Shown here: piece after piece, positions 25,950 through 35,772 of the stretch
Numbering within the stretch: position 1 is the stretch's first letter
Layout: every line of letters begins with the position of its first letter
NCBI GenBank assembly: GCA_964631255.1
Contig: CAZVWS010000004.1
Coordinates: 1-64,000 of the forward strand
Origin: JBGZFC01 sp964631255
Lineage (GTDB): Bacteria > Bacteroidota > Bacteroidia > Bacteroidales > Dysgonomonadaceae
Length of the DNA: 64,000 nt
Direction of reading: 5' to 3'
Position numbers and translations under genes: made by a program
Notes under the pieces: model-generated
The model's input: only the letters and a program-made list of their open reading frames with translations
Database searches by the model: none
What the model was told of the DNA's origin: nothing

Positions 25950-27321
25950 CAAATTGTTGAAACGTTTTTTTATCTCTTTCGCGCTTCTTCTGTTGGCAAC
26001 AGCCATTTTTGCCCAAATTCCATCGGGTTACTACGATTCTGCCAACGGCGTGAAAGGCGGTGCAACACTGAAAACAGCCTTTTATCAAATTATCAAAAAC
26101 CCGGATGTGGTTTCGTATGCCGAATTGTGGAGAGCATTTCCAAAAACCGACAAACGTCCCGATAATGGCAAAGTGTGGGATATGTATTCCGATATTCCCA
26201 ATGGCACTCCTCCCTATCTGTATGCATTTGGCACCAATCAGTGCAGCAATTACCGCCAAGAAGGAGATTGTTACAACAGGGAACACTCTTTTCCGGCAAG
26301 TTGGTTTGGCAAAATCGCTCCCATGTACAACGATTTGTTTCAGATTTATCCCACCGATGGATATGTTAACAACCGAAGAAGCAACTACCCTTTCGGAGAG
26401 GTTGGTATCGCATCGTGGACTTCAAAAAACGGCTCAAAAGTAGGACAAAACACATTTGGAAACTACACTGCAACCGTGTTTGAACCCATAGATGAGTATA
26501 AAGGAGATTTTGCTCGCACCTATTTTTATATGGTTACCGCGTACGAAAACAGAGTGGCAAATTGGAAATCGGCTCAGTTAGCAAATAACACTTATCCGGC
26601 TTTTTCCACGTGGAGCAAAGAGTTGTTACTAAAATGGCACAGAATGGATCCGGTGAGTAACAAAGAGATAGCTCGCAACAACGCGATTTATAGCATCCAA
26701 AAAAATAGAAATCCGTTTATCGATTTCCCGAAACTGGCTGAATATATTTGGGGAAACAAGACGAACGAAGTTTTTTATATTTCCAACTCTACTAATTCGA
26801 AGAAAGCATCGTCAACATATAAAATGGGGGTGTATTCAAAACCCGCTCCACATAAATTACAAGCCACCATTTTTTCTGAAGATTTTGACGGTTTCATGGG
26901 TGGCGCACCCAACAATGGAGCTTCGAGTTTGAATGTAGCAAATAAATTGGACAATTTTACCGAAATCGGTGGTTGGCAGGGTTACAACATTTTTCAGGCA
27001 GGAAGAAGCGTAAAGATTGGTTCGGGTTCAAAATTGGGTAATATAACTACTCCTGTCATCGATTTATCATCGAACAGAGGAAATTTCTTTCTTCGTTTTG
27101 AGGTAATGGCTTGGAAAAACGATGCCAGAAATTTGAAAATTTTTCTCGATAACAGACTTGTTTACACGGTTACCGACTTGAATAACGACGCTTCGTACAC
27201 ATTCAAGAGTTACACCATTCCGCTTTCGGGAGGCACGGCAACGTCCACCATTCGTTTTGAAGGAGAAAGAGCCAATAGGGGACGTTTTTTTCTGAATAAC
27301 TTACAGATTTTGCATCTTTGA
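25933..27321 (+). CDS. Secreted endonuclease I family nuclease with C-terminal beta-sandwich
   Basis: A 462-residue secreted protein with a signal peptide (cleavage after Ala27, TAIFAQ). The endonuclease I domain covers about residues 30-270; its His-metal finger is in NREHSFPASWFG, followed by DLFQIYPTDGYVNNRRSN. The last 140 residues form a jelly-roll-like domain with a typical EDFDG start, as often found in secreted Bacteroidota enzymes. Homologues degrade DNA non-specifically for nutrition. The start overlaps the preceding gene by 17 nt, which suggests coupled expression. Confidence 0.87.
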   Translation: MTNINNKLLKRFFISFALLLLATAIFAQIPSGYYDSANGVKGGATLKTAFYQIIKNPDVVSYAELWRAFPKTDKRPDNGKVWDMYSDIPNGTPPYLYAFGTNQCSNYRQEGDCYNREHSFPASWFGKIAPMYNDLFQIYPTDGYVNNRRSNYPFGEVGIASWTSKNGSKVGQNTFGNYTATVFEPIDEYKGDFARTYFYMVTAYENRVANWKSAQLANNTYPAFSTWSKELLLKWHRMDPVSNKEIARNNAIYSIQKNRNPFIDFPKLAEYIWGNKTNEVFYISNSTNSKKASSTYKMGVYSKPAPHKLQATIFSEDFDGFMGGAPNNGASSLNVANKLDNFTEIGGWQGYNIFQAGRSVKIGSGSKLGNITTPVIDLSSNRGNFFLRFEVMAWKNDARNLKIFLDNRLVYTVTDLNNDASYTFKSYTIPLSGGTATSTIRFEGERANRGRFFLNNLQILHL

Positions 27322-27377
27322 AAGAATTTATTTAGCAGCCAAAAAATCCGAAAAACGGCAAAAGAATACTTCACTGC

Positions 27378-28670
27378 TTATCGCAAATCTACAAACTTCA
27401 CGGCCTTGCGGCTCATCTCCGGGAACTGCGTTTTGGCAATGTATTCTGGCGAGGCGAATTGAATGGTGGGAGCAACCCGCACGCGCGAACGAAACATATC
27501 TTTCAACTCTTTTTCAAACTCTTCCGAATGGTTATCGCTGCCCACACGCACCACAATTTCGTCGGTTCCCAAATCGTTTGTGTAGGCCTCCACTATGTAG
27601 TTTACCACTTGTGGAACATTGTCCAGCACATCGTAAAGTGCCGGCGGATAGAGCGTTGTCCCTTTGAACTTGATGAGTTGCCCTTTCCGACCCACAATGG
27701 AACTCAATCGGGGCGTTTGCCGCCCGCATTGACACGGCGCGGTATAATGGTAACACATATCGCCCGTGCGAAAACGGAGCAGAGGCATGCCTTCCACGCC
27801 CAGCGTTGTGATGGTAACTTCACCGGGCTCGCCTTCGGAAACGGCATTCCCGTTCTCATCTAAAAATTCCACAATTATCAATTCGGGCTGAAGGTGTCCG
27901 CCACATTGGTGTGGGCATTCGGTAAACGAAGCCTGCATCTCGGTAGAAGCATACGTGCCCAACAACATCAGTTCGCTCCATTTGTCGTGAATCCTGTTGC
28001 CCAACGTGTTGAGCGAAAAATCGGGGTTACGAAGGCTTTCGCCAATGCAAACCGCTTTTTTGATGGAACACGCGTTGTAATCTATTCCGTTCTGCTCGGC
28101 ATAATCAATGAGTTTGAGAAGAAAACTGGGTACTACCATGCAAAAAGTGGGTTGAACGGTGCGAATGCTATCCCACTGCAACTGAGGGATTCCGTTGCCT
28201 ACCCGAATGATGCCCGTACCCAATTTTCGGGCACCCATATAATATGCCAATCCTGCCATGAAGCGACGATCGAGCGTGGTCATCAATTGCATGACATCGG
28301 TAGTGGTGCAACCTGCTGTTGTGAAAGAGAGATATTCGTTGTATGCCAGCCGATTGAGGTCGTTATCGGTCAGCGCAAATAGTACCGGTTCGCCCAACGT
28401 GCCCGAAGTGGTAACGTAATCAATAATCTGCGACCTATCGACACAAATAAAATCACGATTGTGCTTTTGCAAGTCAGCCTTTTGGGTTGTTGGCAAATGC
28501 CGGAGGTCTTCCAAGTGTTTTATTTTTGTGTAATCGATGTTGTTTTCAGAAAACATTCGCCTGTAAAAGGCAGAATTATTGGCGATGTATTCCAAATTTT
28601 CCGCCAACCTTTTTTCTTGAAACTTCTTTATTTGTTCGGGTGTTTGGTATTGAATATCTGTTTGTTGCAT
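27378..28670 (-). CDS. PaaK-like AMP-forming CoA ligase, predicted aryl-acid activator
   Basis: A 430-residue adenylate-forming enzyme of the phenylacetate-CoA ligase type, matching that family in length. The phosphate-binding loop reads TTSGTLGEPV (near residue 90), LLRFRTGDMCYH is the adenylate-binding block, and a small C-terminal domain follows. No other phenylacetate genes are near. In this cluster the natural substrate would be 4-coumarate from the ammonia-lyase at the other end, activated as the starter. That is inference from context; a role in activating a later acid is also possible. It is the last gene, 7 nt after the C45 hydrolase stop. Confidence 0.8.
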   Translation of the reverse strand: MQQTDIQYQTPEQIKKFQEKRLAENLEYIANNSAFYRRMFSENNIDYTKIKHLEDLRHLPTTQKADLQKHNRDFICVDRSQIIDYVTTSGTLGEPVLFALTDNDLNRLAYNEYLSFTTAGCTTTDVMQLMTTLDRRFMAGLAYYMGARKLGTGIIRVGNGIPQLQWDSIRTVQPTFCMVVPSFLLKLIDYAEQNGIDYNACSIKKAVCIGESLRNPDFSLNTLGNRIHDKWSELMLLGTYASTEMQASFTECPHQCGGHLQPELIIVEFLDENGNAVSEGEPGEVTITTLGVEGMPLLRFRTGDMCYHYTAPCQCGRQTPRLSSIVGRKGQLIKFKGTTLYPPALYDVLDNVPQVVNYIVEAYTNDLGTDEIVVRVGSDNHSEEFEKELKDMFRSRVRVAPTIQFASPEYIAKTQFPEMSRKAVKFVDLR

Positions 28671-28677
28671 TGCTTTA

Positions 28678-30357
28678 TTACTCTTTTATTTTTTGTAATC
28701 TGTTCTCTATACTTTTTTGGTCGGTCACTCGGGGAATTTCGTGTTTCAAAGCCACTTGCCAATATTTTTTTGCCGATGAATTATCTTTTTGTGCAAAATA
28801 GTAATCGCCCAGCAATTGGTACGTATAGTAATAGTTGGGGTTGCTGCTTACCCAACTTTTCAGTTGCTGTTCAGAAACCGTTTGCTTGTTTTGGATGGCG
28901 GCAGAAATTTGTGTTTTCAGTTGCCTGTATTGGTTCACCTGATTCCATGTGCGGTTGTTTGCTTGGTCGTTGCCACCGATAACTTCTTCGGCAACCACCA
29001 CCGATTGGGTAAACGTTTGGTTGCCCAATGGGGCAAAAATTTCGGTCAAATCGTACATCACGTAACTGCCCAATTGCAACGGATGGGTAGAGACCCACAT
29101 TTTTAACTCGCCCGGTTTAAATACAACCGAGTGATGCGCAATAAGTTGATTGATTGCTTTTTCGTTTGTCAAACCAATCATTTTATTGTCCATGCCTAAT
29201 GTGTCTCGCAAAATTTCTATCGCTTTCCAAGGCTCTATCTTTCCCACGTTATCTAACAACTGATTCATTCGTTTGAAACGATAATTGCTGTCGGTATCGC
29301 GCATATTTTCAATGTTTTTGCTATCGTTTTTAAAAACATCGGATTGATAGTGATTGGTGCAAACAATTCGCTCCGTATCGGAATAGAATAGATCGATTTT
29401 GTCGGGCGATTTTTCAATGATTGCCGCTTTGGCATCCTTGGCAGAGCCGATGAGCAGACTCTCGGCAACAAAAGTTTTGTGTGCTTTGGCAATTTCGTAC
29501 GCCTCTTGTATCGTGGAAGCGTATTGCAAAATGATGCGTGCCAAAATGGAGATTGGCGTTGCCGATTGTGTGGGCATGGAGGCTTGCGCAGCATTCAGAG
29601 TAACGGTGAGCCCCGCTTCGTTCATGCCCGACAACACGCCCGTCATACCTATCCACCCAATGGAGGCAAATTTATATCCCTCGGAGGGTGCATAAAAAGC
29701 GACCACTTTGTTTTTGGCAAAATCATCTCCCACGTAGAAGTCGAAATTCCTACCAATTATCAGACTGGAGTCGGCACTCTCTTTGCCCCAAGTTCCAAAA
29801 GAGCTGCACCCTACCAACATGTACGACTGCATGGTGTGCCCAATATCGTGAGCGGCGTGGTAATTGAGTTGTCGCTCGTAGGGAGTACCAATGGCATCGA
29901 ATTGGTGCGAACACGAAAGCGATATGCCGTATATCTCTTCCCGGTTCTCCTCCGGGATGTAGTTGCCCAATTTTCGGTTGAAAATGATTAGAAAGTAGCG
30001 CAAGAACTTTAGGTATCTTTCCGAAGGAATTATTTTTTTTATTTCGTCAACAAAAACTTTCTCTTGGTAGTAGAGCAAATCTTCCGACACTTTACCAATG
30101 GCAACTCCTCGTTCGAAAGGCTTGCCACTCACAAAAAGTTCCCACAACCCGTAGTTATTGAGAATAAGTGTGTTGTTGCCGTAAGTCCGCAAGCTGTCCG
30201 ACAAATGCAACGGATATTGAGGCAACTGTTTGGCATCTGTTTTCGGTTGTTTCATATCGGCAGTTGCATACAAAATGTAAGAACCGATTAGTACTACTAA
30301 TAACAGAAACAATACACAGATAGATAGCCATTTAAATATTTTCTTGAACCACTTCAT
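28678..30357 (-). CDS. C45-type autoproteolytic Ntn-hydrolase/acyltransferase, membrane-anchored
   Basis: A 559-residue protein with an N-terminal transmembrane anchor (WLSICVLFLLLVVLIGSYIL) and a periplasmic Ntn-hydrolase domain. The nucleophile is the Cys in LVGCSSFGTW (residue 184), which C45 and acyl-CoA:6-APA acyltransferase-like enzymes expose by self-cleavage after the preceding Gly. The last 70 residues resemble a tetratricopeptide unit (YYTYQLLGDYYFAQ). Such enzymes hydrolyse or transfer acyl groups, so a periplasmic ester or amide exchange on the aryl polyene is plausible. An ATG at 30402, directly after the upstream stop (TAAATG), would add 15 residues; it cannot be excluded. Confidence 0.75.
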   Translation of the reverse strand: MKWFKKIFKWLSICVLFLLLVVLIGSYILYATADMKQPKTDAKQLPQYPLHLSDSLRTYGNNTLILNNYGLWELFVSGKPFERGVAIGKVSEDLLYYQEKVFVDEIKKIIPSERYLKFLRYFLIIFNRKLGNYIPEENREEIYGISLSCSHQFDAIGTPYERQLNYHAAHDIGHTMQSYMLVGCSSFGTWGKESADSSLIIGRNFDFYVGDDFAKNKVVAFYAPSEGYKFASIGWIGMTGVLSGMNEAGLTVTLNAAQASMPTQSATPISILARIILQYASTIQEAYEIAKAHKTFVAESLLIGSAKDAKAAIIEKSPDKIDLFYSDTERIVCTNHYQSDVFKNDSKNIENMRDTDSNYRFKRMNQLLDNVGKIEPWKAIEILRDTLGMDNKMIGLTNEKAINQLIAHHSVVFKPGELKMWVSTHPLQLGSYVMYDLTEIFAPLGNQTFTQSVVVAEEVIGGNDQANNRTWNQVNQYRQLKTQISAAIQNKQTVSEQQLKSWVSSNPNYYYTYQLLGDYYFAQKDNSSAKKYWQVALKHEIPRVTDQKSIENRLQKIKE

Positions 30358-30402
30358 TTGTTCTTTTTTTGGATGGATGAATCGCGCATTATCGGCAATC
30401 AT

Positions 30403-31902
30403 TTAATATACATTTCCTATCTTCTTAGCTAAATAATCTTCGCCAATAAACTCGGCACAATTGAGCATCGACGTGAGCGAAACCCCCAGCACGCCGTGCA
30501 TATTGATGTTTTGCCCGGCAAAATACAAATTTTTCACTTTGCTACGAATGGGCATCAGCGTGGCTATCGGGTTTCGATAATTCATCATAATGCCGTAGGC
30601 AGAGCCTTCGGGCGAACCGGTATAATCGCGATAAGAAAGCGGTGTTGTTGTGAAAATATGCTCGGTATTTTTATCGACATCGGGAATAAATTGCTTGGCA
30701 AAAAGAATTATCTCATTCGCCTTTTGGGCTTTGAATTGCTTGTAGGTTTCGCCTCTGTTTTCACATTGGGTGTCCGCCCATTGTTCCACTTCTTGCATAA
30801 ACATGGGCGTAAGTAACTCTACTACATCGGTATAAAGTGGATTCTCCGCCGACGGTTTCATAGATACCATCACGCTTTTCACTTCTGTATCATCAGGATA
30901 AGCTGTTCTATGCCAAGCGTCTTGTCCATCGGCATACAAGTAGAAATTGTTGTTTATGTAACGTGTCGAATTTCTTTTCTTTATCAAATAAACGGTGAAA
31001 AAGCCATACGAATTGGTCAGAGAACCCAATCTTGTCAGGTATGCTTTGCGGATACTTTTTGTTTTGTCGGTCATTTTCAGCGTGGAAAACGGGTGTAATG
31101 TAGAAATCACATGCTTTGCATCCAGCTTCTCTTCGTTGTTTATTTCTACTCCACAAACGGCGTTTTCGGTACAAAAAATGGCTGTTGCCTTCGCGTTGGT
31201 TTTTACCACTCCGCCATTGGTTTCTATTTGATTGACAAGAGCATCGGTAAGTTGCATGCTACTTCCGATAAAACGATATGCACCATGCAAATAAGACCAG
31301 GCGGTCATGGCGTGGATGTAGAAGTTGGATATATTTTTGTCGCCACCGTAAAGCATTGCCGAATTGGAGAGAACCCGCTTCAGTTGGTTGTTTTGGGTTA
31401 AACCATCGAGGTATTTCCATGCGGATTTTGAGAATAAATCGAGCGATGCGGTCGATAATTTTCCCTGCTTGAAAACATCGGTCGAGATAGTCTGCGCGAT
31501 TGCCGAAATATCGTGAACATAACGCTGTAAATTGGTTTTTTCGTCGGGAAAATGACGCGCCAAACTTTCTACAAATTGTTCGTTGCCCATCGCGTAAGCA
31601 TACGATTGTTTTGGAAAACAGACTTGGTCAAAATTATTCTCATCCAACCGGATAAGTTTGATTTTATCCATAATTCCCAAATAAGTAAACGTGCGATGAA
31701 GTATTTCGCCCTCGTTCAAACTGCCCATATAATGAATGCCGGTATCGAGTATGCGCCCGAATCGTTTAAATCCTTGAAAACAACCGCCCGTTTGCGCATT
31801 TTTTTCGAGAACACAAACCGAAAAACCCTCCTTAGAAAGCACAGCTCCACAAAGTAAACCGCTCAATCCGCTACCAATTATTACTATATCGTATTTCTGC
31901 AT
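30403..31902 (-). CDS. FAD-dependent oxidoreductase, phytoene-desaturase-like
   Basis: A 499-residue flavoprotein with a dinucleotide-binding fold at the N-terminus (IIGSGLSGLL, Gly10, Gly12 and Gly15, then Glu33 in VLEKNAQTGG). The overall layout matches the carotenoid desaturase and isomerase family, including the C-terminal block NLYFAGQNINMHGVLGVSLTSM. No phytoene synthase or other carotenoid gene is present. In the cluster it is expected to oxidise or isomerise the polyene or a sugar or lipid intermediate; the reaction is not known. It lies 9 nt after the MMPL fusion gene. Confidence 0.8.
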   Translation of the reverse strand: MQKYDIVIIGSGLSGLLCGAVLSKEGFSVCVLEKNAQTGGCFQGFKRFGRILDTGIHYMGSLNEGEILHRTFTYLGIMDKIKLIRLDENNFDQVCFPKQSYAYAMGNEQFVESLARHFPDEKTNLQRYVHDISAIAQTISTDVFKQGKLSTASLDLFSKSAWKYLDGLTQNNQLKRVLSNSAMLYGGDKNISNFYIHAMTAWSYLHGAYRFIGSSMQLTDALVNQIETNGGVVKTNAKATAIFCTENAVCGVEINNEEKLDAKHVISTLHPFSTLKMTDKTKSIRKAYLTRLGSLTNSYGFFTVYLIKKRNSTRYINNNFYLYADGQDAWHRTAYPDDTEVKSVMVSMKPSAENPLYTDVVELLTPMFMQEVEQWADTQCENRGETYKQFKAQKANEIILFAKQFIPDVDKNTEHIFTTTPLSYRDYTGSPEGSAYGIMMNYRNPIATLMPIRSKVKNLYFAGQNINMHGVLGVSLTSMLNCAEFIGEDYLAKKIGNVY

Positions 31903-31911
31903 AAATCTGTA

Positions 31912-34900
31912 CTAACGTGATTTTTTGGTAAAAATAAAAATTTGATTTGACGTATATTTGTCATTCATTTTTCGTTGAATCTCCAAATCATTTGCTTGCG
32001 CAAACAGATGAAACTGTTTGGCTGTTGGGAATTGGAGTTTTTGTTCGGTTTTGTTGAATTTAAATATCTTGGTAGAAAGAATTTCGGTGAAACGGGTAAT
32101 TTTCTGTTTCTCCACTTTCTCGGCATCGCTATCGCGCACAATAATCATACCTTGGTCCTGTAGATTTTGCAAACATCTGTTTAACAACTCGTTTTGCGAA
32201 TCGTAATCCATGTAATGCAACATATCGTTTAGCACAAACACATCCGCTTGCGGAAGATTGTATGTTAGGGCATCGGCACATACGAATTGTATTCGGTCTG
32301 TTTTAGAAAAATTGTGGTTGGCAACATCCACTTTGTCCTGGTCGTAATCAATGCCCAAAACTGTGCGTTTTTTTGATGTATTTGTTAGCATATAAGCCAA
32401 CATCCCGTAGCCACAACCCACATCCACAACCGTTGCTTGGCGAGGAATGATGGATTCAAAAAACTGGTAATATTTTTCCATTGCCGATTTCACGCGCACA
32501 TACCACTCTTCCACAGGACCTTTATACAGGTAGTTTGCTATCAGTTTGTGTCTGAAATATAGGTTGTTGGGGCGAGAATAAATATCGGTCAATCTGTCGA
32601 GTTCCGCACGTACAATGGTTGCAGTATGCTTTGCCAACTGCTGCGCATTTCCTATTATTGGCGCATCGTTTGCCGAAATTCGGGGTAGAGTACTTGCTGC
32701 ATAAGTCCCGGGTTTGATGTAGTACATTTGACGTTTGTNNNNNNNNNNGGTACCATAAAGAGCGACGGGCACAATATCCAAATTCAACGTTTCAGCCAAA
32801 AGGAATGCTCCTTTGTGAAAACGTTTTATTTTATCGCTGACGGAGCGTGTGCCTTCCGGAAAAATAACCACCGAGTATCCTTCAGATATTTTTTCTTGCA
32901 AAATAGCTCGCATCTTATCGAACCCCAAATGCGCGGGAACAAATCCGGCATAGCGTACCACATGCCCAAAAACGGGCGAGTTCCACACCCATTTGTTGGT
33001 TACCATGATTATGCGTGGCGCAAGCGAAAGCATAATTAAAATATCTATCATCGATTGGTGATTGGCAACAATTACAGCCGGTTTCATAAATGTTTCGCCG
33101 TGGGGATTGATAATCTCTTTCTTGGTATGAAAACCCATTCGTAAGAAAAAACGCAAAACATGCATGGTAACGATGCTGAAATATTGTTTTTTTCGCTTCC
33201 CGGAAACGGGAATTAACAACAGTATAATTCTGAAAAGAAATAACAACAAACTGCCTAAAACAAACAAAACATAGAACAAGGTTGTGGCCAGAAAATAGAC
33301 CAATGTATATGGGTAATTTCCTTTGCGTGTGGGATTGGTCAGGAAAGTACGAAACAGAATTGGGATTACCGTATAGGAGACGAGCAGTACCGAAATCATA
33401 CCCACGATACTAATTACCGAAATAGATTGAAGTGCCGGATGTTTCGCGAAAATAAGAACTCCCATTCCCACTGTGGCTGTAAATGCAGAAAAAAGTATCG
33501 CAATTTTATGCGATTGGATGAGTTTTTTCCCCGTTCGGTATTCTTGTTGCAAACCATCCATCATGAAGATGGAAAAATCGTCGCCCAAGCCAAAAATAAA
33601 GGTGGAAAGTATGATATTGATGATATTGAATTCGATACCTACCAACGACATAATCCCCAAAATAATGACCCAACTTATTGCCATGGGAGCAAAAGCCATG
33701 AGCGTTAGCTCAATCCGTCCGTACGAAACAAGCAGAGCCAAAAATATGATGATGGAAGAAAGGTAGAGAATGGTGTTGAAATCGATATGAATTGCCGAAA
33801 CCCACTGGTTGGTAAAAAAACCGCGATCAAAAATAACCAAATTTGGATTTTCTGCCAAAGTTTGATAAACGTCTTTTTTTTGCGCATCAGATAGTTGCAC
33901 TTGCGTGATATACATCGCTATTTCTTCGTTCTCCGTAATCCAATCTGCCAAGAAAGGGATATTTTCTCCCAATTGCTTCACTGAAAACGGACTTACCTGT
34001 TGCTCTATTAATTGGAAAAACGGTAAAAAAGCATCTGCAGAAAAACCATATTTTTGGGTGCTTTGAGCCATATCGGCTTTTAATTTCTGCACTTTCTCCG
34101 AAGTCCAAAAATTGTCCCATTTTCTTATACGCTTTTGTTGCTCTGCTTGTTGCACTGCAAACGATTCGGCAGAAACAAACCCGTTTATCCTTTTTTCTTG
34201 CAGCAATTGCCGGAACGTGCTGTTGTTTTCCCGATAACTTTGTGATGCTTCATTTTCTGTTTGCCCCACCGAAACAAACATGATTTGCTGTTTATCTCCG
34301 GTAAGAAAGAGTTGGCTCATTTTTTTTTCGGCTTGTTTTATGGCAGGCGGTTCAAAATTCAAATTGGACATATCGCTATCGAACTGCACATTTTTCATTG
34401 TGAAAAGCCCCACTAAAAAAAGAACACCTATAATACCCAACAGCACTTTGTTTTTTTCAAACTGGTAAGCCGCCACCTTTTCTACCAAGGCTAACGCTCT
34501 GCCACTGTTTTCGGTATGCTTCTTTTTGCCCAACAAATGGGGCAGAAAAACAAGGCAAAAAAAGGTTGTTCCAATCAGCGTGAGAGCCGAAAAGAGTCCA
34601 AAATCGCGCAACATATCTGAAGTGGTAAATAGCAACGACAAGAAAGCTCCAATGGTTGTAAATCCACCAACCACGAGCGGATACGCCAACTCTTGAACCA
34701 ATTGGCGACGGCTTTTCACGTGGTTATAGTGCGTTATCACGTGTATGGAATAGCTGAGAGCGATACCCAAAACCACCGCGCCCACGCCAATTGCAATGGC
34801 AGAAATACTCCCTTTGATAAAAAAGATGGCTGCCAATGAAAACACTCCACCATATACCACCGGCGTGAGTAACAATGGAATAGCACGACGACTTTGGAAC

Positions 34901-35772
34901 ATGGTCCACATAAAAAGTAAGATGACAAACAACGCGATACCAAGCGTGAGATAGGTGTCTTTTTTCACCTGACGAGCATTGTAAACGGCAACGGTGGGTC
35001 CGCCAAAAAACTGAACTTGCACATCATTGTAGGTAGTTTCCGTGTTTTTCGCAATACGCTCTAATTTCGAGATAAGCACTTCGTTTTTTCCGGTTTCGCC
35101 CGTGCCGAATTTGGGCGAAAGGATAACGAGCATCGTGCCAAAATCAGTCGAAAAAATTCGGTTATTGTATATTTCGTAATTCGACAGATTCTCGAAATCT
35201 TTTAGTTTCAGCATTACATTGCCAGCCAAACCGAGTGGATCTTTTGGGATAGAAGATTTTAACGCGACACCTGCCGGCGACATCAGATAAACGAAATTTT
35301 GTTGCATACGACTATCAATGGCTTCGGGCGTGAGCAACGAATCCATCCGCGCATAATCTGCATTTGTGAGAAAAATAGGCAAATAATTGTAGATGAAATC
35401 GCTCGTTTGGCTAATGGTTTCTCCACCCGCTTCGGCAAAAATATTTAGAATATAATCATTTGCCTCGCTTTGTTTAATCTGTTGCACCAGATTGTCTCCG
35501 GCACTCACGAGTGTGTCTAACAGATTGTGGCTTTGCAAACTGTCTCGTGCCGAAATCATGACAATAATTTTGTCTTTTACTTTCAGATTCTTAAAAACCA
35601 ATTCACTGTTTGCTGAATTTTCGTTATCGGGAAAAAAACGGGTAAATTCTTCTTCAAATTTCAATTGCAAAGCAAAAAAGAGCATCAACAAGAAACTTCC
35701 CACCAAAAGGATATTTCGCAGCCATTTTCTGACGGACAAATAATCATATATCTGCACAAAAAAACTGCTCAT
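31912..35772 (-). CDS. Trifunctional MMPL transporter / lysophospholipid acyltransferase / SAM methyltransferase
   Basis: A 1286-residue fusion. Residues 1-790 form an RND/MMPL exporter with two repeats, each a large periplasmic loop and a bundle of helices (for example FMWTMFQSRRAIPLLL and the second-repeat FGLGDDFSIFMMD). Residues about 870-1060 are a PlsC-type acyltransferase with the HX4D motif (ANHQSMID, near 902) and FPEGTRS (near 967). Residues about 1090-1286 are a class I methyltransferase with VVDVGCGYGML near 1111. This three-part fusion is a recurring protein of Bacteroidota aryl polyene loci. It would acylate, methylate and export the pigment lipid. Ten N occupy 32739-32748 inside the acyltransferase part. 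Its start overlaps the GT2 stop (ATGA). Confidence 0.9.
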   Translation of the reverse strand: MSSFFVQIYDYLSVRKWLRNILLVGSFLLMLFFALQLKFEEEFTRFFPDNENSANSELVFKNLKVKDKIIVMISARDSLQSHNLLDTLVSAGDNLVQQIKQSEANDYILNIFAEAGGETISQTSDFIYNYLPIFLTNADYARMDSLLTPEAIDSRMQQNFVYLMSPAGVALKSSIPKDPLGLAGNVMLKLKDFENLSNYEIYNNRIFSTDFGTMLVILSPKFGTGETGKNEVLISKLERIAKNTETTYNDVQVQFFGGPTVAVYNARQVKKDTYLTLGIALFVILLFMWTMFQSRRAIPLLLTPVVYGGVFSLAAIFFIKGSISAIAIGVGAVVLGIALSYSIHVITHYNHVKSRRQLVQELAYPLVVGGFTTIGAFLSLLFTTSDMLRDFGLFSALTLIGTTFFCLVFLPHLLGKKKHTENSGRALALVEKVAAYQFEKNKVLLGIIGVLFLVGLFTMKNVQFDSDMSNLNFEPPAIKQAEKKMSQLFLTGDKQQIMFVSVGQTENEASQSYRENNSTFRQLLQEKRINGFVSAESFAVQQAEQQKRIRKWDNFWTSEKVQKLKADMAQSTQKYGFSADAFLPFFQLIEQQVSPFSVKQLGENIPFLADWITENEEIAMYITQVQLSDAQKKDVYQTLAENPNLVIFDRGFFTNQWVSAIHIDFNTILYLSSIIIFLALLVSYGRIELTLMAFAPMAISWVIILGIMSLVGIEFNIINIILSTFIFGLGDDFSIFMMDGLQQEYRTGKKLIQSHKIAILFSAFTATVGMGVLIFAKHPALQSISVISIVGMISVLLVSYTVIPILFRTFLTNPTRKGNYPYTLVYFLATTLFYVLFVLGSLLLFLFRIILLLIPVSGKRKKQYFSIVTMHVLRFFLRMGFHTKKEIINPHGETFMKPAVIVANHQSMIDILIMLSLAPRIIMVTNKWVWNSPVFGHVVRYAGFVPAHLGFDKMRAILQEKISEGYSVVIFPEGTRSVSDKIKRFHKGAFLLAETLNLDIVPVALYGTXXXXKRQMYYIKPGTYAASTLPRISANDAPIIGNAQQLAKHTATIVRAELDRLTDIYSRPNNLYFRHKLIANYLYKGPVEEWYVRVKSAMEKYYQFFESIIPRQATVVDVGCGYGMLAYMLTNTSKKRTVLGIDYDQDKVDVANHNFSKTDRIQFVCADALTYNLPQADVFVLNDMLHYMDYDSQNELLNRCLQNLQDQGMIIVRDSDAEKVEKQKITRFTEILSTKIFKFNKTEQKLQFPTAKQFHLFAQANDLEIQRKMNDKYTSNQIFIFTKKSR
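32739..32748. other. Assembly gap (10 N) inside the MMPL fusion gene
   Basis: Ten undetermined bases interrupt the acyltransferase domain right after LALYGT. The frame is open on both sides if the gap is exactly ten bases, giving three unknown residues plus one partly known. A round number of N often marks a gap of unknown size, so the true length may differ. Confidence 0.95.

Noticed and set aside
27378..28670. Phenylacetate degradation gene paaK
   Set aside because: No other paa genes occur; the PaaK-like fold is also used in aryl polyene loci.
30403..31902. Carotenoid phytoene desaturase
   Set aside because: No phytoene synthase, cyclase or GGPP synthase is in the window; the family is broad and the neighbours are aryl polyene genes.
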